A stretch of DNA of 64,000 nt from an uncultured Pseudomonadota bacterium (GTDB lineage Bacteria; Myxococcota_A; Bradymonadia; Bradymonadales; Bradymonadaceae): assembly GCA_950059285.1 (NCBI GenBank), contig CATLTV010000001.1:1-64000 (forward strand). Reading direction: 5' to 3'. Numbering within the stretch: position 1 is the first letter of the stretch; every line of letters starts with the position of its first letter. Below the pieces are notes generated by a model that saw nothing but the letters and a program-made list of their open reading frames with translations, was not told the DNA's origin and made no database searches. Position numbers and translations under genes: made by a program. This document shows, in pieces, positions 8,731-16,456 of this stretch.

Positions 8731-10128
8731 TTGAATATGAGTGAAAAGATGAGAGAACAAAGAATGTTAATGAATCTTGGTCGACTGAATAAAGTGGCGG
8801 TCTCCTTGCTGTGTGCATCCATGATGTTTGGGGCGATGGCTTGTAAAAACACCAAGCCAGATGACAAGAAGCAGCTTACCGCATCCAACAGCAAGCTCCC
8901 TCCCCCCGAGGCTCAGGAGGAGTTCAAGAAGGCGGTCGCGTTCTACGAGGAAGGTAACTACAAGAAGGCTGATCGTCGTCTTGAGGATGTGACCCAGATC
9001 TCCCCCAACTTTGCCAAGGCATGGTACAACCGTGGCGTGATCGCTGAGAAGGAAGGCGATAAGGAAAAGGCGCGTGAGTATTATGAGAAGGCCGAGAGTG
9101 TCTCCAAAAAGCTTGGTGCCCCTTCTGTCAACCTTGGTATGATGGCAATCGCCGAGAACAAGAGCGATAATGCATTTGAGCATTTCCAGACTGCGATCAC
9201 CAAGGACAAGTACAACCCTCAGGCACACAATAACCTCAGCGTGTTGGCAAGGCGTCAGGGGGACTACAAAAAGGCTGTGGTGCATGCAAGGCAGTCGCTT
9301 GCAGGTGATTCTCAGAACACCACGGCATACTCGAACCTGGCGCTGATTTACTACAAGATGGGTTACAACGATGTGGCCAAGCTTGTGGTGTTGAACGCCC
9401 TGAAGATCAGCGACAAGGATGCGGATGTGTGGAACACATACGGTCTTGTCGAGCTGGCCAACAATGATGTCACCAAAGCGATCCGTTACTTTGAAGAGGC
9501 TGTGACTCTTGACGCCAATCATGTTGAGGCGCTGATGAATCTTGGTGCGATCACTCTGAGTGTGCGTGACTACGACAAGGCGATTGAGTACTTTGAGCGT
9601 GTGCTCAAGCTTGACGAAAAGAACAACGAAGCGCTTGTATCTCTTGCTGTGGCTCGTCGAGGTAAGGGCAACCTTCAGGAAGCCGAGAAGATCTACAAGG
9701 ATGTGCTTGCCAAGGACCCCGAGAACGCGATGGCGTTGTTCAACCTTGGAGTGCTTGAGCAGGAGCACCTGACTCAGGAAGCTATTCTTGGTGAAGGCAA
9801 GGAGCCGCCCAAAGAGGACCCTGTCTCACAGATGCAGCGTGTGACTGAAAATATGGAAGATGCGGTCAAGCACCAGGAAAAAGCTCGCACATACTACGAG
9901 AAATTCCTCGCAGCTTATGAGAGCAGCGCAGGAGGTGAGGATGAGCGTGCTGTGGAAGCCAGAGAGCGACTCAAGACAATCGATCAGGGTATTGAGACGT
10001 TCTATGAGCAGATTCAGATGACCAAGCAAAATATTGAGGATCTGAAGAATATGCCGCCGCCCGAGGAGCCTCCCGCCGAGGAAGAGGCCGTCGAGGAAGG
10101 TGCTGATGCTGAAGAAGGCGCAGAGTAA
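8731..10128 (+). CDS. GltE/AglT-like TPR lipoprotein
   Basis: TPR lipoprotein of 465 aa. The signal peptide ends in A-M-A-C, with C38 the likely lipidated residue. Several ATGs lie close together (8731, 8737, 8749, 8764, 8770) and the start is not decided by a good ribosome site. At least eight consecutive TPR units run from residue ~65 to ~345 (for example N-N-L-S-V-L-A-R-R-Q-G-D-Y-K-K-A, then A-L-x-N-L-G-A). A coiled-coil region and an E/P-rich acidic tail follow. Length and position directly after the GltD-like gene fit AglT/GltE, an outer-membrane lipoprotein of the Glt complex. It is 44 bases after the previous stop, so the two genes are probably co-transcribed. Confidence 0.82.
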   Translation: MNMSEKMREQRMLMNLGRLNKVAVSLLCASMMFGAMACKNTKPDDKKQLTASNSKLPPPEAQEEFKKAVAFYEEGNYKKADRRLEDVTQISPNFAKAWYNRGVIAEKEGDKEKAREYYEKAESVSKKLGAPSVNLGMMAIAENKSDNAFEHFQTAITKDKYNPQAHNNLSVLARRQGDYKKAVVHARQSLAGDSQNTTAYSNLALIYYKMGYNDVAKLVVLNALKISDKDADVWNTYGLVELANNDVTKAIRYFEEAVTLDANHVEALMNLGAITLSVRDYDKAIEYFERVLKLDEKNNEALVSLAVARRGKGNLQEAEKIYKDVLAKDPENAMALFNLGVLEQEHLTQEAILGEGKEPPKEDPVSQMQRVTENMEDAVKHQEKARTYYEKFLAAYESSAGGEDERAVEARERLKTIDQGIETFYEQIQMTKQNIEDLKNMPPPEEPPAEEEAVEEGADAEEGAE

Positions 10129-10130
10129 GT

Positions 10131-10180
10131 AAAAAAGAATGAGGCCGAGCTGACCAGTCAGCTCGGCCTCATTCTTTTTT
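10131..10180 (+). terminator. 24-bp hairpin terminator
   Basis: Perfect 24-bp arms (10131-10154, 10157-10180) with only CA between them, starting two bases after the GltE-like stop. The left arm begins AAAAAAGAATG and the right arm ends CATTCTTTTTT, so the U-tract is paired within the stem. Confidence 0.88.
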
Positions 10181-10270
10181 ATTTTTCATGGAACATGAAC
10201 CTGTTTGAGGTGTCAGAAGTTATGCGTAAATTATAAAGTGAGCAGGATAAAACAACAGTGGGAGGTTGGT

Positions 10271-10999
10271 ATGTTGCGTGTCAAGATCGGTACTTTGGGT
10301 GTGATGGTGATGTTGGGGGTGATGTGGAGTGGCTCTGTATATGCTGAGGAAAGGACAGATTGTGTCAGTGAGTCATTGCCTGTGCTTGAGCAGCTTGAGG
10401 AGCATCTGGAGGGAGGGCGTCAGGACTTTGCTTCAGGATCGATGAAGGAAGCTGTCAGTGCGTTTAAGTGTGTGCTTTCAGGTAAGGAACTGTTGACCAG
10501 TCAAGAGCTGAAAGGACGAGAGGCGAGGGCGGTGTTGGCCGAGGCAACGTTTATGCTTGCCGAGGTGAAGTTTCAGGAGATGGCAGCGATCAAGCTGGAC
10601 AGTGTTGATGAGAAGAAGGTACAGGCGCAGCTCAAGGCAAAAAAGGCGAAGGGTGTCGCGACGATTAAGTTGTTGAATGGTGTCTTTGGTTACAAGAGTG
10701 ATGTGTGGAGCGTGGCCTCTTATTCTCAGATTGGTCATATGTATGAGATTTTTGCACAGGAACTTCGTCAGGTGGGATGTCCTGAGCGCTTGAATGTCAA
10801 TCAGTGCGAAATATTCCTGGGGCTGACGGAAGAGGCCGCCGGTGACATTGATATCAAGGCAGGTGAGCTTTACGTCAAGGCGGTGAAGTTGAGTAAGAAG
10901 CGTAAGGTCACCACTGTGTATGCGAGGCGAGCGAGCGAGTATTTGGTGAGCTTTCAACCTGAGCGTGCCCGTGAGCTCGGGATTGTGGTGAAGGACTAG
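10271..10999 (+). CDS. secreted paralogue of the GltD-like C-terminus
   Basis: Exported protein of 242 aa. The start is fixed by GGGAGG at 10260-10265, five bases before the ATG, and gives a signal peptide cleaved near V-Y-A/E. From about residue 95 it follows the C-terminal region of the large TPR protein at 5276: A-E-A-x-F-M-L, then F-x-x-M-A-A-x-K-x-D-S, W-S-x-A-x-Y-x-I-G, C-P-x-R-L, and Q-C-E-I-x-x-G-L. This is a visible partial gene duplication. It lacks the TPR array. The duplicated region could bind a common partner; this is inference. It is flanked by a terminator upstream and a 312-base non-coding stretch downstream. Confidence 0.78.
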   Translation: MLRVKIGTLGVMVMLGVMWSGSVYAEERTDCVSESLPVLEQLEEHLEGGRQDFASGSMKEAVSAFKCVLSGKELLTSQELKGREARAVLAEATFMLAEVKFQEMAAIKLDSVDEKKVQAQLKAKKAKGVATIKLLNGVFGYKSDVWSVASYSQIGHMYEIFAQELRQVGCPERLNVNQCEIFLGLTEEAAGDIDIKAGELYVKAVKLSKKRKVTTVYARRASEYLVSFQPERARELGIVVKD

Positions 11000-11311
11000 T
11001 TTCAGGCGATAGTTGCTATGTGAACGGAGAGGCTGGTGCGGATATTTCAGACATCAGAGCTCTGTCTTACAGCTTTTCGATACAGCTTGGATGTGTTAGA
11101 TTGTGGGTGAATCACGGGTGATGCGGAGCTCTGTTTTGTATCAGGAGGGGGAAGTGGGATGAGCAGAGCCAGTGAGCATAAAAAGTAGAATTCCTTGGAA
11201 CTTTCGAGTTCAGATGGTGTCAAGTATAGTAGAGCGGGTGACTGGGTACGCATGAGGGTGAGAGTTTTTGTGTGTAGAATCAGTTGTTTGAGGATGACGA
11301 AGGAGGATGAG
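11000..11311 (+). other. 312-base intergenic region upstream of CglF-like gene
   Basis: No convincing ORF. A TATAGT hexamer about 85 bases before the next gene could be a -10 box, but no good -35 is at the right distance. Nothing else recognised. Confidence 0.4.
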
Positions 11312-11602
11312 ATGTTGAGTCCAAAGAGGATCGTGGTCGTGGGGTTTGTGTTGCTTGGAATGATGTGGAGTACCGCAGCATTTGCACAGGAAGCAGGGGA
11401 AGCTCTGAACGGAGGCGGAAACTCTGGTGTCGTGTACAAGGAAGAGACCAACTATGACTTTGAAGCAGATGATGTGGAAGGTGCGTTGGTCAAGCCTGAC
11501 GGTGAGAACATCAATGGTAACAATCGCGGCAAGACATCCAGCTTGATCAAGATCCGCGGTGACTTTGTCCCCGAGATGCTCAAGTCTGTTGAGGACATTT
11601 AG
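11312..11602 (+). CDS. small secreted CglF-like protein
   Basis: Exported protein of 96 aa. The start at 11312 is chosen because AAGGAGGA lies just upstream (11299-11306) and the peptide is then a textbook signal sequence (cleavage A-F-A/Q). The mature part carries the pattern V-V-Y-K-x-E-T, D-F-E-x-D-D-V-E-G, V-K-P-D-G, and a C-terminal S-S-L-I-x-I-R-x-D-F-x-x-E-M-L-K-S-V-E-D. To my recollection this pattern marks the small CglF-type proteins encoded next to AgmX/PglI genes in gliding-motility and Nfs loci. It sits immediately before the FHA-AgmX gene, as expected. No enzymatic motif; probably a structural periplasmic or outer-membrane component. Confidence 0.68.
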   Translation: MLSPKRIVVVGFVLLGMMWSTAAFAQEAGEALNGGGNSGVVYKEETNYDFEADDVEGALVKPDGENINGNNRGKTSSLIKIRGDFVPEMLKSVEDI

Positions 11603-11788
11603 TGGAAGTGTGGTGGTGAGTGCATCGTATTCACTATCACAGTTAAGTCTTGCGCCATCTTCTAGAGAAACAGGAGCGCAGCCACGCTATACACAAGGTC
11701 AGATCAGCGAGTGGAGATCAAAGGCCATAGCGGTTGCAGCATCAAAAACGAACAGACCACAGTTCGACCAGGATAAGAGTTAGGACCG

Positions 11789-14062
11789 ATGAGTCAGCAG
11801 AACGTGACATTACGTTTGACAATTGTCGAAGGCGATCAGGGAACGCGCGTTGAGGAGATTGGGAGTGACCAGGCTCCCATCAAGGTGGGGCGTTTATCGA
11901 GCTCACACCTACGCTTTGAGGATTCTTCCGTTTCCCGTATTCATGCTGTGTTTGAACGCGCAGCAGATGGGAGCCTGAGTCTGATAGACCTTGGCAGCGC
12001 TTCGGGGACTTATGTCAATGGGGAGCGAATTACCAAGCAACCTGTGAGTCATGGTGATGAGATCAGGTTTGGTAATGTGGTCGTGAACCTGGCTTTTGTG
12101 CAGGCCGCCTCCAACGAGTTTGTGGAAGAAGCCACGATGGTGACCGCAGGTCTTCAGGCACCACAGCCTCAGGTCTCCACGCCTCAACCTTCAGGAGGAG
12201 GTGGCGGCGGTGTGCAGATTGCGGACTCCTACATGAGTCAGCCTCAGCAGGAGGCGCAGCCTGTGGCCGCCCCACAGCAGGCTGACTACAATGCTTATCA
12301 GGAGCCTGTGGCGCAACCGCAGGTGCAGCAGCCTGCCTATCAGGAACCACAACAGCCCATGTACCAGGAGCAGGTCAGCGCGCCTCAGGCCGCTGCGCCA
12401 GGAATGGTCACAGCAGCAGATGGTTCACAGGTTGAGCCGTACACCTTGCAGGGCTTTTATGATGAGCATGGCAACTACTTGCCTGGCTATTATGATGAGC
12501 ACAGTGACTACCATCTTGGTTATGGGTATTACGACGATGCAGGTGAGTGGCAGATCGCGTTTGGTTACTATGATCCTGAAGGGACATGGATCGAGACAGA
12601 CTTTGCGATTGCCAGCGTGGATGAGCTGAGTGGTCCTTCCAACATGGAATACTACACCGAGGCCTTCTTTGATGGTCGTGGTGGCGACACTCTTGAGGTG
12701 GCGATGTTGTGGGCCGATCAGGTGCTCGCAGTGAACACCTACTCCACCCCCAGAAGTGTGATGATCGGCGCCAGTGAGAAGCTTGACTTCGTCATCGAGG
12801 ACCCTGCGCTTACCAGCGAAGAGTACCCTCTGATTGCATACGATGGCTCCTCTTATCAGCTTGTGATCACACCTCAGATGACAGGTATGGTTCAGAATGG
12901 TGACCAGCGCCTGACACTTCAGGAAGCGATCGCGCAGGGCGTAGCTCGTCAGGGTGGCGTGCCAGGTGGCTACGTGATCCCACTTGGCTCACGCACAAGC
13001 GCTCGCGTTGATATTGGTTCTGTCACCTTCCTTGCCCACTTTACCGAGCAACCTGCTGTGTTCTGGCCCATGTTTACTGTGGGTGCAGCATTTGTTTCAT
13101 TGCTTGGTTTTGTAGCTCTCTCGGCCGTCCTTCAGGGCTCTTTTGTGGCGATCGCCTTGACCAGTCCTATCGACCCCAACGGTCTTGAGCTGGATGCGTT
13201 CTCCGCAGACGATCGCTTTGTTCAGGCGATGATTATGCCCGAACAGGAAGAGGAAGAAGAGGAAGTGCCTGATACGGGTGATGATGCAGGCGAAGAAGCT
13301 GCTGCAAAACACCAGGGTGAAGAGGGTCAGGCTGGTAAGGAAGATAGCGAGCAGACCAACAAGGAGCTTGCGATTGCAGGCCCCTCCGACAATCAGGAGA
13401 TCCAGCTCAAGCGAGCACAGGATACTCAGGTTGCTGTGAACTCTGGTGCGCTCGCCGTGATGGGCGACATGGTCGCCAGCCCCTTTGGTACAGCAAGCGA
13501 GTCCGTGGGTAGTGATGCTATCCATGCCATGGGTAACCTTGAGGGCGACGGCGTGGGTAACGCGCAGGGCTTTGGTGGTCTTGGTCTTGCTGGCGCAGGT
13601 CGTGGCGGCGGCGGCGTAAGCGAGCGAGGCATTGGCCTTGCTGACGTCGGTACTCGTGGTCGCGGTGGTCGTGGCGGTAGCGGTAGTGGTGGTTACGGCG
13701 GTAGCGCAGGTGACCTTGGTAAGAAGAAGAGCCGTGTGCCCAAGCTTATCCCTGGTAAGCCCAAGGTCGTGGGTTCTCTTGACAGAGAGATCATTCGCCG
13801 TGTTGTCAGGCGTCACCGTAACGAGATTCGCCACTGTTACGAGAAGCAACTTCAGAAAAACCCCAAACTTGCGGGTACTGTGAAGGTCAAGTTCGTGATT
13901 GCTGGTACAGGTAGCGTGATGAGCGCAACAATCTCATCCTCTGACCTGAACAACAGCGCTGTGGAACAATGTATGACACAGAAAATCCGTCGCTGGACAT
14001 TCCCAGAGCCCACAGGTGGCGGTATCGTGAACGTGAACTATCCCTTCAAGTTTAGTTCCTGA
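11789..14062 (+). CDS. GltG/PglI-like FHA - TM - AgmX/TonB-like protein
   Basis: Inner-membrane signalling/energy-transducing protein, 757 aa. Order: FHA domain at 31-104 with the phosphothreonine-reading residues (G34-R35, S49-R50-I-H, G-T-Y-V-N77-G); Q/P-rich linker; Tyr-rich repeats near 216-268 (G-Y-Y-D-E-H-G); a second globular part; one membrane span at about 424-457; acidic run; Gly-rich stretch; and a C-terminal AgmX/TonB-like domain (about 660-757) beginning L-D-R-E-I-I-R-R-V-V-R-R-H and ending W-T-F-P-E-P. This matches PglI/GltG, which in Myxococcus links a cytoplasmic FHA to a periplasmic TonB-like end. Two kinases in the window could supply phosphothreonine, but a link is untested. 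Confidence 0.85.
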   Translation: MSQQNVTLRLTIVEGDQGTRVEEIGSDQAPIKVGRLSSSHLRFEDSSVSRIHAVFERAADGSLSLIDLGSASGTYVNGERITKQPVSHGDEIRFGNVVVNLAFVQAASNEFVEEATMVTAGLQAPQPQVSTPQPSGGGGGGVQIADSYMSQPQQEAQPVAAPQQADYNAYQEPVAQPQVQQPAYQEPQQPMYQEQVSAPQAAAPGMVTAADGSQVEPYTLQGFYDEHGNYLPGYYDEHSDYHLGYGYYDDAGEWQIAFGYYDPEGTWIETDFAIASVDELSGPSNMEYYTEAFFDGRGGDTLEVAMLWADQVLAVNTYSTPRSVMIGASEKLDFVIEDPALTSEEYPLIAYDGSSYQLVITPQMTGMVQNGDQRLTLQEAIAQGVARQGGVPGGYVIPLGSRTSARVDIGSVTFLAHFTEQPAVFWPMFTVGAAFVSLLGFVALSAVLQGSFVAIALTSPIDPNGLELDAFSADDRFVQAMIMPEQEEEEEEVPDTGDDAGEEAAAKHQGEEGQAGKEDSEQTNKELAIAGPSDNQEIQLKRAQDTQVAVNSGALAVMGDMVASPFGTASESVGSDAIHAMGNLEGDGVGNAQGFGGLGLAGAGRGGGGVSERGIGLADVGTRGRGGRGGSGSGGYGGSAGDLGKKKSRVPKLIPGKPKVVGSLDREIIRRVVRRHRNEIRHCYEKQLQKNPKLAGTVKVKFVIAGTGSVMSATISSSDLNNSAVEQCMTQKIRRWTFPEPTGGGIVNVNYPFKFSS

Positions 14063-14068
14063 TATTCC

Positions 14069-14136
14069 GAAAAGAAGAGAACGCAAGAGGCGCCTGCTGA
14101 CATGTCAGCAGGCGCCTCTTGCGTTCTCTTCTTTTC
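14069..14136 (+). terminator. 68-bp loopless perfect palindrome
   Basis: Perfect palindrome with 34-bp arms and no spacer (centre TGACA/TGTCA), starting six bases after the FHA-AgmX stop. Arms run purine-rich to GAGGCGCC and back. Presumably a terminator; the lack of a loop is unusual. Confidence 0.88.
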
Positions 14137-14161
14137 AGTCATGATATCTTTAAAAGAAAGG

Positions 14162-14191
14162 TTGCTGGTGCGGCCAATCTTACTCTATGAT
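14162..14191 (+). promoter_or_regulatory. promoter for AgmX-domain lipoprotein
   Basis: -35 TTGCTG (14162-14167), 18-nt spacer, -10 TATGAT (14186-14191). The same arrangement, including the flanking AAAGAAAGGTTGCT, recurs at 14984-15013 before the next gene, so the two genes carry duplicated promoters. Confidence 0.65.
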
Positions 14192-14249
14192 GCAACCTCA
14201 CATGAAACGAAAATGATCGCTTGTATGAGCGTATAAAGAGGAGCAAAAA

Positions 14250-14861
14250 GTGATGGTTGGATCTTATAAGGCAGTACAAAAAATGCTGTGGCCTGCCCTG
14301 TTTGTGGTGTGTATTGCCGGTTGCAGTCAAGATAAGTCTGCAAAAACAGAGTCATCCACAGATGAGCTTGCTGAAGGCAACAGCGCTGCGGCTGCTGAAA
14401 ACAGTACGGTTGATACCGAGTCTTCCGAGGGGGCAGAGGTTGACAACGGTGTGACGGAAGCCAGGGGAGATGGTGAGGATACAGGTGCCTTGGTTGAAGG
14501 TAACTCTGGTTCGGTGGATGCAGGCGTCGCGGATTCTAAACTTACTCCAGGTGGACAGCCCGAAATTGAGGGTACGCTTGATAAGGAGATTATTCGTCGT
14601 GTGGTCAGGCAGCACCGCAATGAAATCCGTTTCTGTCATCATAAGCAGCTGGAAAAAATTCCAGACCTTGAGGGAGCTGTGAAGGTTCGATTTACAATTT
14701 CTGGCACTGGGAGTGTGACCAGCGCGGATGTTGTGGCCTCCGAATTGAACAACACTGATGTGGAAAATTGTATGACAACGAAGATCAAGAAATGGACGTT
14801 CCCTGAGCCGCCAAACAAGCAGCCAGTGATTGTGAACTACCCCTTTGAGTTCAGCCTCTGA
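14250..14861 (+). CDS. lipoprotein with AgmX/TonB-like C-terminal domain
   Basis: Lipoprotein of 203 aa. The frame opens with GTG then ATG (14250/14253); AAGAGGAG at 14234-14241 suits either. The lipobox is I-A-G-C with C25 lipidated and S at +2, which predicts outer-membrane sorting. A low-complexity E/S/T/A linker (30-100) leads to a C-terminal domain (about 107-203) that tracks the AgmX domain of the upstream FHA protein: L-D-K-E-I-I-R-R-V-V-R-x-H-R-N-E-I-R-x-C, S-G-T-G-S-V, L-N-N, W-T-F-P-E-P, V-N-Y-P-F. The TonB-like end is thus detached from any inner-membrane anchor. It probably arose by domain duplication and may pair with the GltG-like protein or its partner. Confidence 0.8.
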   Translation: MMVGSYKAVQKMLWPALFVVCIAGCSQDKSAKTESSTDELAEGNSAAAAENSTVDTESSEGAEVDNGVTEARGDGEDTGALVEGNSGSVDAGVADSKLTPGGQPEIEGTLDKEIIRRVVRQHRNEIRFCHHKQLEKIPDLEGAVKVRFTISGTGSVTSADVVASELNNTDVENCMTTKIKKWTFPEPPNKQPVIVNYPFEFSL

Positions 14862-14870
14862 AGTTGTGCG

Positions 14871-14934
14871 AAGACAAGAAAGCAAGAGGGCGCGATGGCT
14901 GACAAGCCATCGCGCCCTCTTGCTTTCTTGTCTT
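14871..14934 (+). terminator. 30-bp hairpin terminator
   Basis: Perfect 30-bp arms (14871-14900, 14905-14934) around a GACA loop, ten bases after the AgmX lipoprotein stop. The descending arm is CTCTTGCTTTCTTGTCTT. Confidence 0.88.
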
Positions 14935-14983
14935 TGTCAGGTGTGGTGCAGGTTGCCAGGCGTGAATGATTTCGAAAGAAAGG

Positions 14984-15013
14984 TTGCTAGTTCTACTGAA
15001 ATCATCATATGAT
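14984..15013 (+). promoter_or_regulatory. promoter for TPR lipoprotein (duplicate of 14162 promoter)
   Basis: -35 TTGCTA (14984-14989), 18-nt spacer, -10 TATGAT (15008-15013), in the context GAAAGAAAGGTTGCT. It matches the promoter at 14162-14191 while the spacer sequences differ. The rest of the 328-base gap (14862-15189) holds only the preceding hairpin and a leader of about 170 bases with no recognised motif. Confidence 0.65.
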
Positions 15014-15189
15014 GCGGGCTGTCAATGACCGTGATCAGGGTGTTCATAAGAAGAGAATGAGTGTGTGAAGTCTTGGCGCAAGGGTGATTGCTTGCGACAA
15101 AAGAGATGACGCTGGCTTCTTGGTTTGACAAGTAATTCTTAGTGGCCTTGATGGTTCCTTTTTTGATGAGTGTATAAAGGAGACGAAGC

Positions 15190-16089
15190 ATGTTTGGAGC
15201 TCGTTTTACAGCAGGAAAAATTCTATGGCCTGCCTTGTTTGTGTTGTGTGTTGCAGGGTGTAGTCAGGACAGAGCGATTGCAACACAGGCGTTGAATGAC
15301 GGTCTTGGTGAGTTGAGGGCAGGGCGCACCACGGATGCCATTTCTCAACTTGAGAAAGCCGCAGCGAGTGACATGACCTATGCTGACCCCTCTTATTATC
15401 TGGGGCAGATTTACCATCAGAAATACCAGCAGCTTGATGATGCTGAGCGTCACTATGCTGAGGCAATTAAACGTGCTCCTGATAATGCACAGTTCCACTA
15501 TCGTTATGGCACGGTGTTGGGTGAAAAGGGCAAGCATCAGGAAGCTGTGGTTGAATTTGAGGATGCCATCAAGGGGCACGAGGACTTTCCCAAGGCGTGG
15601 TTCCGCAAGGGCGTGAACGAGCTTGCGATGAAGCGCTACACGGATGGCATTGCGAGCTTGAGCAAGAGCATTCAGCTTGATGCGCGCATGCGTATTGGCG
15701 ATGAGGACCCAGGTGGAGCCGCATACCATGCGCTCGGCGATCTGTATAACCGCTATGGTTTTTATGACAAGGCGTTGCAGGTCTATGATAATGGAATCAC
15801 AAACAACTCAAGCAGCGCGCAGCTTTACAGAGGGCGTGGCGTGGCAGAGCTCAAGTTGAAGCGTTTCTCCGAGGCGGAGCAGAGTTTCAGAAAAGCACTC
15901 GAGCTTGAGCCCAAGAGCGCCAAGGCATTCTTCAACCTCGCCATTAGCCAGCACGCCCAGCAAAACTACAAGGGCGCGCTCGACAGCTTGCAGCGCTTTA
16001 TCATCACAGCCGACCCCATCGAGGATGGCGTGAGGATCATGGCAGCAGGTTCGCTTAAAAGCCAGATTCAGGATGAGATGGGAGAGTAG
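15190..16089 (+). CDS. TPR lipoprotein
   Basis: Lipoprotein of 299 aa. AAGGAG at 15177-15182 supports the start. The lipobox is V-A-G-C with C24 lipidated and S at +2. The signal peptide (K-I-L-W-P-A-L-F-V-L-C-V-A-G-C-S-Q-D) is nearly the same as that of the AgmX lipoprotein just upstream, and the promoter is duplicated too. About seven TPR units fill the mature chain, with clear ones such as Y-x-L-G-Q-I-Y-H-Q-K-Y and A-F-F-N-L-A-I-S-Q-H. Probably a periplasm-facing outer-membrane scaffold of the same assembly; exact role unknown. Confidence 0.8.
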   Translation: MFGARFTAGKILWPALFVLCVAGCSQDRAIATQALNDGLGELRAGRTTDAISQLEKAAASDMTYADPSYYLGQIYHQKYQQLDDAERHYAEAIKRAPDNAQFHYRYGTVLGEKGKHQEAVVEFEDAIKGHEDFPKAWFRKGVNELAMKRYTDGIASLSKSIQLDARMRIGDEDPGGAAYHALGDLYNRYGFYDKALQVYDNGITNNSSSAQLYRGRGVAELKLKRFSEAEQSFRKALELEPKSAKAFFNLAISQHAQQNYKGALDSLQRFIITADPIEDGVRIMAAGSLKSQIQDEMGE

Positions 16090-16456
16090 TGCTCCCAGGT
16101 GCGATTTACATGCTTCAGAGTGTATGTGTGGTGTGGCAAAACCCGCGCACATGCACATGCTCTCTGATGCATAACTTTGTTTCAGTACACACCCCATAGT
16201 TGCCGCTCTTTGTGGCCTTGTGTTATAGCTCATGGGTTGTGTTTATGTCTGCTTAATGCAGGCGATTGGATAGATCTGGAGCGTGATGAAGAAGGAGATG
16301 GTCGGAACTGACCTGTTCTTGCTTTGGTACGCTTTGAAGACGTTTCTTTACAGTCAGTTGTTCCTGACATGACGAAGCCCGTGGTTGGTTTTGGATAATT
16401 ATTGTGTCAGGGCAATCTTTTCAACAAGACTCCACCCTCCACGAGTGTTCACACCG
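16090..16456 (+). other. 367-base gap before the giant TPR gene
   Basis: No hairpin terminator, clear promoter or convincing ORF found. It presumably holds the promoter of the giant gene. This is the only long junction in the envelope block without a strong palindrome. Confidence 0.35.
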
